Assembly (NCBI GenBank): GCA_031254675.1
Contig: JAIRTV010000399.1
Span: forward strand, 1 to 5,927
Length of the DNA: 5,927 nucleotides
From: Planctomycetaceae bacterium
GTDB lineage: Bacteria; Planctomycetota; Planctomycetia; Pirellulales; Thermoguttaceae
Direction of reading: 5' to 3'
Positions 1 through 4,286 of the stretch are shown here, piece after piece (position 1 is the first letter of the stretch; each line of letters begins with the position of its first letter). Made by a program: the position numbers and the translations under genes. Under the pieces are notes generated by a model. That model saw only the letters and a program-made list of their open reading frames with translations. It had not been told where the DNA came from and did no database searches.

Positions 1-237
1 ATGGATTTATCGGTTGCGGTTTTTCAAGAGAGTGAGAAGCAAACGGGCGTTGTTCCTAGAACGGATAGGTCGACTTTGAACCAACCGGGCATGTTGGTTA
101 CTGATGGTGGTGTTTTTTATGCTGGGTCTATTCGGCGCAAGACAGATAATAGTGGTTATGGTTTCTTTAGTTTTCGTACTGAAAATATGGATGATATTTT
201 GACGGTATGGGTTCGTGTTCGTGAGTTAAAACGTTAA
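1..237 (+). CDS. Unrecognised protein, probable C-terminal part of a longer gene
   Basis: An open frame runs from the first base of the window to a TAA at 235-237 and gives 78 residues. The first codon happens to be ATG, but no upstream sequence is visible, so this could be an internal Met of a longer gene. The codons are typical of a real gene here: third positions are rich in T and G, as in the plus-strand gene at 1587. The sequence has a Gly-rich, beta-type middle (residues 30-60, GMLVTDGGVFYAG, then NSGYGFFSF) and ends in a basic tail (VRVRELKR). I see no signal peptide, membrane helix or catalytic motif. I do not recognise the family and infer no function. Coding status is fairly secure; the start is not. 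Confidence 0.6.
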   Translation: MDLSVAVFQESEKQTGVVPRTDRSTLNQPGMLVTDGGVFYAGSIRRKTDNSGYGFFSFRTENMDDILTVWVRVRELKR

Positions 238-251
238 ATTTTACCTATTAA

Positions 252-336
252 AAGGAAACATTGTTTTCATATTTGTCAGTTCGGTTTGTAGGTGAATAGT
301 GGATAATGCGAACACTTGTGTTGAAGGAAACATTGT
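252..336 (+). repeat. 13-bp direct repeat pair AAGGAAACATTGT
   Basis: AAGGAAACATTGT occurs at 252-264 and again, identical, at 324-336, a period of 72 bases. A 13-base exact repeat within under 100 bases is unlikely by chance, although the region is low in complexity. It may be a binding site pair or the trace of a local duplication; the sequence between the copies is not itself repeated. Confidence 0.5.
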
Positions 337-418
337 GTGTGAAGTGTAAGTAGAGGTTAGAAGGCAAACGTCAGATTATGACAAGGCTGTTGAGAATATT
401 CGAAATAGAATAGTGGAT
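294..418 (+). repeat. 11-bp direct repeat pair GAATAGTGGAT
   Basis: GAATAGTGGAT occurs at 294-304 and 408-418. It interleaves with the 13-bp pair, giving the order 13-mer, 11-mer, 13-mer, 11-mer across 252-418. The offsets differ (72 and 114 bases), so a simple tandem duplication does not explain both without later insertion or deletion. Confidence 0.4.
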
Positions 419-473
419 GGTAACAAATTAAGATTAAATATAACAAATGGATTTTATAAAAGTGGTAACGCAT

Positions 474-1433
474 TTATTGATTTTTATCCAATACTTTGAT
501 TGGTAAAGGTACTTTTTTTATGATTTTTTTATTGTCGGATTTTTTTTGTATATTATCATTTTCGTTTTTATTTGATTGATTATTATTTTCGTTTTTAGTT
601 TCGTTATTAGGATAATATTTAGGTAAAATGATATTTGGTTTTTTTTTGAGTTCGTTTTTGTATTTTTCTGCGTCAAATTTGATACTTTTTTGAGTTTCTT
701 TTATTATATTTTTTGTTATATTATTTGGTTCTATATTGTTATTTTCAATGATTGGTATTTTTTTGTTTTGATTAATATTTTGTGTTTTTTGAAATGCTGT
801 GCTGATTAAAGCTAATAAGATTATGAATACTAATAATAAGAAAATTATGATTATTGTTTTTATGATGTTTTTGAATATTTTTTGTGCGGGAGTAAAAAAA
901 GACAGGTTATAATTTGAATTATTGTGTTTCTTATTAATAGGTAATGTTTCGTAGATAGGTGTTTTATTGTTTCCGTTGAGATATGGAATAGTATTATTGG
1001 CAATGTCGCTGATATTGTAACTAGGTTTTGAATTGTAACGAATAAATGGAATACCTGCTGATTGAATGACTCCATTTTTTCGCTTGTCTTGGTTTTTTCT
1101 TTTTTCGCTTTCGTGAGAGTAGTCGTCGAGTTCAATGATTAGCAGAGGTTTTTCGCCTTTTTTGTCGCATATAACGAAGTCAACATAATAGGTGTTAAAT
1201 TGAGACCGTTCTTTGTAATTGTCGGTTTTGACGATGGCGGATAGAGCTACTTGAGTTGCGATGTGATAATCTTTTTGGAAAATGTATTTTAGTTTTTCAA
1301 AAAAAGCAATTTCGTTTTGTGTTTGTAAGTTTTTGGGGTAGAACATGTTTGTTATGGGGGTTGAGGTGATTTTGGGGTAATTTGTAGCCGAAAATGAATT
1401 TTGGTATTTTAGGTAATTTTGATTTGTTTTCAA
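474..1433 (-). CDS. DUF2726 domain protein with one membrane helix and Asn/Lys-rich tail
   Basis: The frame gives 319 residues from a TTG codon (1433-1431). Residues about 38-155 match the DUF2726 pattern, a PD-(D/E)XK-like nuclease fold family: LQTQNEIAFFEKLKYIF, then QVALSAIV, YVDFVICDKKGEKPLLIIELDD and the SAGIPFIRYN strand. D85, E101 and D103 are plausible metal-binding positions. Residues about 186-212 form a strong hydrophobic helix preceded by Lys, so the nuclease-like domain is predicted to be cytoplasmic and membrane-anchored. Residues 218-319 are low complexity, rich in Asn, Lys and Ile. The gene is far more AT-rich than its neighbours, which may reflect transfer. No ATG lies upstream in this frame, and the TTG lacks a Shine-Dalgarno site. 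A good ATG with an AGGTGA site (1479) lies in another frame, so the 5' end may be frameshifted. ATG at 1346 is a shorter alternative. The family call is fairly sure; activity is unproven. Confidence 0.8.
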   Translation of the reverse strand: MKTNQNYLKYQNSFSATNYPKITSTPITNMFYPKNLQTQNEIAFFEKLKYIFQKDYHIATQVALSAIVKTDNYKERSQFNTYYVDFVICDKKGEKPLLIIELDDYSHESEKRKNQDKRKNGVIQSAGIPFIRYNSKPSYNISDIANNTIPYLNGNNKTPIYETLPINKKHNNSNYNLSFFTPAQKIFKNIIKTIIIIFLLLVFIILLALISTAFQKTQNINQNKKIPIIENNNIEPNNITKNIIKETQKSIKFDAEKYKNELKKKPNIILPKYYPNNETKNENNNQSNKNENDNIQKKSDNKKIIKKVPLPIKVLDKNQ

Positions 1434-1476
1434 GAGTTTTTTTGAAAAGTTGAAAAATTTTTTTTGGTAAAAATAA

Positions 1477-1518
1477 CATAATCACCTATTGACGGTTTTT
1501 ATTTTTTTCGATATTATA
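1477..1518 (-). promoter_or_regulatory. Initiation signals for the DUF2726 gene, out of frame with it
   Basis: Read on the minus strand, TATAAT (1518-1513) would start transcription near 1506. It is followed by AGGTGATT (1489-1482 area) and ATG at 1479-1477 with about 5 bases spacing. This ATG opens a 60-codon frame that is one base out of register with the DUF2726 frame. A7 and A8 runs (plus-strand T-runs 1437-1443 and 1458-1465) lie between. No good -35 box is seen for this promoter. Confidence 0.4.
1489..1517 (+). promoter_or_regulatory. Sigma70-type promoter for the gene at 1587
   Basis: TTGACG at 1489-1494 and TATTAT at 1512-1517 are separated by 17 bases, an almost ideal sigma70 arrangement. 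A perfect TATAAT overlaps at 1515-1520 but with a 20-base spacer. Transcription would start near 1524, leaving a leader of about 60 bases. The -10 region overlaps a TATAAT on the other strand, so the two divergent genes may share and compete for this site. Confidence 0.6.
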
Positions 1519-1532
1519 ATTTAGAGTTAACT

Positions 1533-1549
1533 AACAGGTTTTCCCTGTT
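1533..1549 (+). promoter_or_regulatory. Leader hairpin followed by T-runs
   Basis: AACAGG (1533-1538), loop TTTTC and CCTGTT (1544-1549) form a 6-bp stem, followed by G, TTTTT, AG and TTTTT. It lies about 10 bases after the predicted transcription start. The layout resembles a weak intrinsic terminator or attenuator, or a stabilising 5' hairpin. No alternative antiterminator pairing was found by eye. Confidence 0.4.
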
Positions 1550-1575
1550 GTTTTTAGTTTTTGAACAATTTAGCT

Positions 1576-1583
1576 AGGAGGTG
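1576..1583 (+). promoter_or_regulatory. Shine-Dalgarno site AGGAGGTG that sets the start at 1587
   Basis: AGGAGG (1576-1581) extends to AGGAGGTG and sits 5 bases before ATG 1587. The in-frame GTG at 1581 lies inside the site and is therefore a poor start. This is the strongest ribosome binding site in the window. Confidence 0.8.
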
Positions 1584-1586
1584 TTA

Positions 1587-2216
1587 ATGAACATTTTTGA
1601 CCATTGGATTTTTCAGTTGGCAGGCGTGTATTCGGATGCGTTGCACTGGAAAGATGCTGTCGGAATGGAACATTTTATGTTACGATTCGATTTCGTCGGC
1701 GGCAAACAATCAATAGAGCTAGAACAAAGCGAGTATGATTCGTATGTTGCTAGACTAGAAGTAGGCACTCAAGTACGGATACTTGGTAAAGTGTTACAGT
1801 CCAACGGCAAGCCGCGATTGAAAATTCAACAGACCCAAATTAAGGGTATTGACCAAGGCTTCAAGGATTTGTCGCCTTCGGAATTGCGGGCTGGTAGTAT
1901 TTTTCGGGGAATAGGCGAGGTGTTACAGCGTCGAATGTTCAATCCGAAAATAGGTGATCCTCGTTATGAGGTAGCGGTTAAGACGATGGGCGGTACGGTT
2001 GTTCTTAATTGTACGCCGGAACGTTATTCGGAGCTGGCAGATAAAGGCTGTTACATGTTTGAAGGTCAATTTGTTACGGATTTGAATAGGAATTTCGATT
2101 CGGGTAAAGTGTCCTATCAATCAGTATTAGCGTATCAGTTGGCTAAGGTGATTGTATGTGACGAAAATGGCGAGCCGATTAAGTCGGATATTCGTCGCGG
2201 AAAGGAGGCTGCATAA
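1587..2216 (+). CDS. Unrecognised beta-rich protein, possibly two OB-like folds
   Basis: The product is 209 residues from ATG 1587, chosen because of the strong AGGAGG site just upstream. I do not recognise the family. The sequence is soluble, with no signal peptide or membrane helix. Residues about 28-86 alternate in a beta pattern (EHFMLRFDF, QSIELEQ, TQVRILGKVLQ, RLKIQQTQI) reminiscent of an OB fold. Residues about 103-190 give a second beta-rich block (GSIFRGIGEVLQ, YEVAVKTM, GTVVLNC, CYMFEGQFV, SYQSVLAYQLAKVIV). The C-terminus is basic (DIRRGKEAA). A role in binding single-stranded nucleic acid, as in plasmid or phage SSB-like proteins, is inference from fold impression only. Its own promoter, a leader hairpin and an inverted repeat right after the stop suggest an independently controlled gene. 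The stop codon follows a second AAAGGAGG site (2201-2208), which could serve a downstream reading frame. Confidence 0.8.
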   Translation: MNIFDHWIFQLAGVYSDALHWKDAVGMEHFMLRFDFVGGKQSIELEQSEYDSYVARLEVGTQVRILGKVLQSNGKPRLKIQQTQIKGIDQGFKDLSPSELRAGSIFRGIGEVLQRRMFNPKIGDPRYEVAVKTMGGTVVLNCTPERYSELADKGCYMFEGQFVTDLNRNFDSGKVSYQSVLAYQLAKVIVCDENGEPIKSDIRRGKEAA

Positions 2217-2294
2217 TTGTCTAGTGCTTTTAAAGTTACGGAACATAACTTTAAAGTGTATCTTTTTAAGCCTTGTAATATAGGCTCTTTCTAA
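2217..2294 (+). CDS. Possible 25-residue peptide with TTG start and strong Shine-Dalgarno site
   Basis: AAAGGAGG (2201-2208), inside the end of the preceding gene, is followed after 8 bases by TTG at 2217, directly abutting that gene's TAA. The frame runs 25 codons (MSSAFKVTEHNFKVYLFKPC then NIGSF) to TAA at 2292-2294. The site could instead be chance, since Gly-Lys-Glu-Ala codons readily spell it. The frame also overlaps a 10-bp inverted repeat, so translation would disturb that stem. Real coding is uncertain. Confidence 0.25.
   Translation: MSSAFKVTEHNFKVYLFKPCNIGSF
2229..2255. repeat. Perfect 10-bp inverted repeat after the stop of the gene at 1587
   Basis: TTTAAAGTTA (2229-2238) and TAACTTTAAA (2246-2255) are exact reverse complements around the 7-base loop CGGAACA. 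A TCTTTTT run follows at 2261-2267. The stem has only one G:C pair, so it is weak as an intrinsic terminator and could equally be an operator for a dimeric regulator. Confidence 0.55.
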
Positions 2295-2337
2295 CTGGGT
2301 AAACCAGTTTCTATATGTTACAGATAATGTTTCTTAT

Positions 2338-2376
2338 GTTCGGTTAGCCGATATAAGGAATATTGAGAGACCGGAC
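2338..2376 (+). other. Nested stem-loop in the spacer
   Basis: GTTCGGT (2338-2344) pairs with ACCGGAC (2370-2376) with one G-U wobble. Inside it CGATAT (2349-2354) pairs with ATATTG (2360-2365), also with one wobble, around loop AAGGA. Four-base internal strands sit on either side (TAGC and AGAG). A competing 4-bp stem TCGG/CCGA (2340-2351) is also possible. The loop exposes a Shine-Dalgarno-like AAGGA. Confidence 0.35.
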
Positions 2377-2433
2377 AGATCAAGATGCTCATTTTCTAGC
2401 GTTTTAATCAATTTTAGTAGTAACCAACAGTAG

Positions 2434-2457
2434 TCGGATAACCGTATCAATATCCGA
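2434..2457 (+). other. Hairpin TCGGATA/TATCCGA upstream of the gene at 2520
   Basis: TCGGATA (2434-2440) and TATCCGA (2451-2457) are perfect 7-bp reverse complements with a 10-base loop. A T-run (2465-2471) follows about 8 bases later. It may be a weak terminator or attenuator, or an operator about 60 bases before the start codon. Confidence 0.4.
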
Positions 2458-2519
2458 AGAATTTATTTTTTGGTTCGTTAATTGTTTTTGGTAATTTTAA
2501 TTTTTTTGGAGAAAAACTT

Positions 2520-2795
2520 ATGAGAAATTCTGAACTTAAAATCGTCAAAAAGAAAGGCGGTCGTCCTTTCAAGTATGGTGAACCAACAGAGCTTTGTCGA
2601 ATTCCGGTATCATTTAAGCCGACGTTGAAAGTTCTGCTGGCTTTATGGGAAAAATCACAATTGGAAACAGATTTTGCTAAGAAGTCGATCACCGATCGCG
2701 CAAAACGCATGCGCGAAATGGCGGATTTTTTTAGCGATTCAGAAACAATTGCTAAAATGAAAGGGGATTCAGTAAGACACAAAAAAATTGGTTGA
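2520..2795 (+). CDS. Small basic protein, possible DNA-binding, unrecognised family
   Basis: The product is 91 residues. ATG 2520 is preceded by GGAG (2508-2511) at 8 bases, a good spacing. The N-terminus is strongly basic (KIVKKKGGRPFKYGEPT, residues 7-23). The GGRPFKYGEPT stretch recalls the GRPxKYG leader of small plasmid or phage DNA-binding proteins; that resemblance is from memory and weak. Residues 24-45 (ELCRIPVSFKPTLKVLLALW) could form a strand followed by a helix, as in ribbon-helix-helix proteins. Residues 46-82 look helical (SITDRAKRMREMADFF). The C-terminus is basic again (SVRHKKIG). No metal site, signal peptide or membrane segment is seen. It is the last plus-strand gene before the convergent accA and could act on the inverted repeats upstream, which is inference. 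Confidence 0.7.
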   Translation: MRNSELKIVKKKGGRPFKYGEPTELCRIPVSFKPTLKVLLALWEKSQLETDFAKKSITDRAKRMREMADFFSDSETIAKMKGDSVRHKKIG

Positions 2796-3021
2796 TTTAG
2801 ATACAATACGTTTCGTGCGAAAATATTCAGTCACGATGTTGTTTTTGTGATTTTAAAAATTCTGCCAAGTGGTTGGAAGTGCCGTTTCGGTTGCTTTGTT
2901 TGTTGAGTCCCCTGCTCTTCCTGCTTCACGGCGATACCTGATAATGTTATAATAAGTTATCTTGAGAGTATCGGTTGTAAGTTGGATGGGTATGTCTCGT
3001 TGTTTTTTGGGATTGCCGATA
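2796..3021. other. Convergent intergenic region between the small basic gene and accA
   Basis: Two genes converge here, yet no strong bidirectional terminator is visible. Present are a small stem TTTC-GTGC-GAAA (2811-2822), a distant GCCGT/ACGGC pair (2881-2885 and about 2928-2932), and an AT-rich dyad at 2940-2961 with arms GATAA/TTATC and TTAT/ATAA centred on 2951. The plus-strand base composition changes from G/T-rich to C/A-rich across this segment. Confidence 0.45.
2925..2953 (+). promoter_or_regulatory. Candidate promoter pointing into the accA 3' end
   Basis: TTCACG (2925-2930) and a perfect TATAAT (2948-2953) are separated by 17 bases. Transcription would start near 2960 and run antisense to accA. 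TATAAT lies inside the AT-rich dyad 2940-2961, so it may be a regulated site. In AT-rich DNA such matches occur by chance. Confidence 0.3.
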
Positions 3022-4005
3022 TCAATTTTCCGTCTGCAATTCTTCGTGCAATTCATCGAACACTCCCAGTTTACGGAAACGGTTATAACGTTCGGAAACG
3101 AGGCGGTCAATCGGAATTTTAATGAGTTCCTTGAGTTGGTTTCGCAAATAATGTTTTAAGCGAGAGGCTGCCAAGTGTGGATCGCGATGCGCACCGCCAA
3201 GCGGTTCTTCGATAATCTCTTCAATCACTCCGAATCTAAGCAAATCTTTTGAACGCATTTTGAGTGCTTCGGCTGCTTTATCTTTATATTCCCCACTTTT
3301 CCAAAGGATTCCCGCACAACCTTCCGGACTAATCACAGAATAATAAGCATGTTCGAGCATTGCCACCCGATCACCTACTCCAATACTAATTGCTCCACCC
3401 GATCCCCCTTCCCCGATCACAACACAAATAATCGGAGTCGGCAATCTTGACATTTCGAACATTAATTCCGCAATTGTTAATGCCACACCGCGTTCTTCCG
3501 AAGCAATACCCGGAAACGCTCCTGGTGTATCGATTAGACTGACGATCGGAAGATGAAATTTCGCTGCCATCTGCATCGTCCGTAACGCCTTGCGGTAACC
3601 TTCGGGATGAGGACAACCGAAATTACAAGTTTGCCGTTCTTTGAGATTGCGACCTTTGTGTTGACCGACAACCATTACCTTAAATTCGTCAAGTTTTGCC
3701 CAACCCGTACGAATTGCCGGATCATCACCAAAAAAACGGTCGCCGTGCAATTCAATAAATTCGTCAAAAACCATCTCAAGATAGTCAAGCGTTTGCGGAC
3801 GATTCGGATGCCGTGCCACCTCCACCGTCTCCCAAGGTTGAAGCGAAGCATAAACCTCTTTTTGAAGTTGCAGCAGACTTTTGCGAAGACGAGCAATCTC
3901 CTCACGAACTTCAAACACGGCAGAATCTTTTTTAAGCGATTCAATTCGGGTTTCGAGTTCAAAAATCGGTTGCTCAAACGAAAGACGTTGTTCTGGTTGC
4001 GGCAT
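3022..4005 (-). CDS. accA: Acetyl-CoA carboxylase carboxyltransferase, alpha subunit
   Basis: AccA pairs with AccD to move the carboxyl group from carboxybiotin on AccB to acetyl-CoA, making malonyl-CoA for fatty acid synthesis in the cytoplasm. The 327-residue product from ATG 4005 fits the usual length of about 320. An N-terminal helical part (1-60) precedes the crotonase-like core. Visible motifs are CNFGCPHPEGYRKAL (127-141), IDTPGAFPG (158-166), IGEGGSGGA (197-205, the Gly-rich oxyanion loop), SVISPEGCAGILWK (223-236) and EPLGGAHRD (267-275). The frame stays open upstream to a TTG at 4143, adding 46 hydrophobic residues. I reject that extension because AccA is cytosolic, the length would be unusual, and a candidate promoter lies inside it. 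Only a weak TGAG precedes ATG 4005. accD is not in the window. It is the last gene of the minus-strand group, 281 bases after the methyltransferase. Confidence 0.97.
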   Translation of the reverse strand: MPQPEQRLSFEQPIFELETRIESLKKDSAVFEVREEIARLRKSLLQLQKEVYASLQPWETVEVARHPNRPQTLDYLEMVFDEFIELHGDRFFGDDPAIRTGWAKLDEFKVMVVGQHKGRNLKERQTCNFGCPHPEGYRKALRTMQMAAKFHLPIVSLIDTPGAFPGIASEERGVALTIAELMFEMSRLPTPIICVVIGEGGSGGAISIGVGDRVAMLEHAYYSVISPEGCAGILWKSGEYKDKAAEALKMRSKDLLRFGVIEEIIEEPLGGAHRDPHLAASRLKHYLRNQLKELIKIPIDRLVSERYNRFRKLGVFDELHEELQTEN

Positions 4006-4024
4006 AAATATCTCAAAATAAACC

Positions 4025-4040
4025 GCGCCGCTCACGACGC
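4025..4040 (-). promoter_or_regulatory. GC-rich hairpin in the accA leader
   Basis: On the minus strand GCGTCG, loop TGAG and CGGCGC form a 6-bp stem with one G-U wobble, ending 19 bases before the accA ATG. It stands out as GC-rich inside an AT-rich leader. It might tune translation or mRNA stability. No T-run follows directly, so termination is less likely. Confidence 0.35.
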
Positions 4041-4069
4041 AATAAAGGGAAAATAAAAATAATACTGCT

Positions 4070-4097
4070 ATTTTAAAGATAACACTCAAATAAGCAA
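4070..4097 (-). promoter_or_regulatory. accA: Candidate accA promoter
   Basis: On the minus strand TTGCTT (4097-4092) and TAAAAT (4075-4070) are 16 bases apart. Transcription would begin near 4063, giving a leader of about 57 bases before ATG 4005. This supports a separate accA transcript and argues against the upstream TTG start. The surrounding 4006-4286 gap is AT-rich and offers other weak matches. Confidence 0.35.
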
Positions 4098-4286
4098 GAC
4101 GGAAATATCGTTTAAACCGAAAAAATAAAAATAGATTCACCAATTGTAAAAATTAGCAAAACCAATCGAATTAGGATAAAGCAGATAATGATGATAACAA
4201 TAAAACTGAAAACGATCCTGAATTTTCAACGTAATCTTTATAATCTTTTGATTGCCCACAATTTTACGCAACATTAATGTATCTTG

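Larger units (their letters stand above)
238..473. other. Intergenic gap with short direct repeats, no clear gene
   Basis: This gap separates the 3' ends of a plus-strand and a minus-strand gene. It holds two pairs of short direct repeats (listed separately) and a small dyad AACAC-TT-GTGTT at 311-322. No GC-rich stem followed by a T-run is visible, so no convincing terminator for either converging gene. A short plus-strand open stretch (350-499) without an ATG reaches into the end of the neighbouring gene. A 15-codon ATG frame (306-353) has no Shine-Dalgarno site. Neither is supported as a gene. Confidence 0.5.
2217..2519 (+). other. 303-base spacer rich in inverted repeats
   Basis: No long gene lies here. 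By eye it holds five hairpin-capable elements: 2229-2255 (10 bp), 2269-2286 (AGCCT/AGGCT), 2293-2309 (AACTGG-GTAAA-CCAGTT), 2338-2376 (nested stems) and 2434-2457 (7 bp). The density is higher than in the other gaps of the window. It could be a structured leader of the 2520 gene, a small RNA, or a set of protein binding sites. No confident promoter was found in it. Confidence 0.45.

Noticed and set aside
860..1135. Second minus-strand frame of 91 codons inside the DUF2726 gene
   Set aside because: It overlaps the DUF2726 core in another frame and has no start signals.
2447..2806. Minus-strand frame of 119 codons opposite the small basic protein
   Set aside because: The plus-strand gene has a well-spaced GGAG site and a sensible charged product; the opposite frame is a shadow.
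2853..3110. Minus-strand frame ending in a Thr/Asn-rich stretch near 2853-2930
   Set aside because: Its 5' part lies in the accA 3' end in another frame, and no start site or family match is visible; a decayed remnant cannot be excluded.
3675..4056. Long open frames on both strands within the accA 5' half (plus 3607-4056 and minus 3675-4016)
   Set aside because: They overlap a strongly conserved accA reading frame, have no ribosome sites and give Lys/Phe/Asn-rich sequences typical of shadow frames.
4137..4274. 45-codon minus-strand ATG frame between the methyltransferase and accA
   Set aside because: It has no Shine-Dalgarno site and an odd Tyr/His/Phe-rich product, and AT-rich DNA gives such frames by chance.
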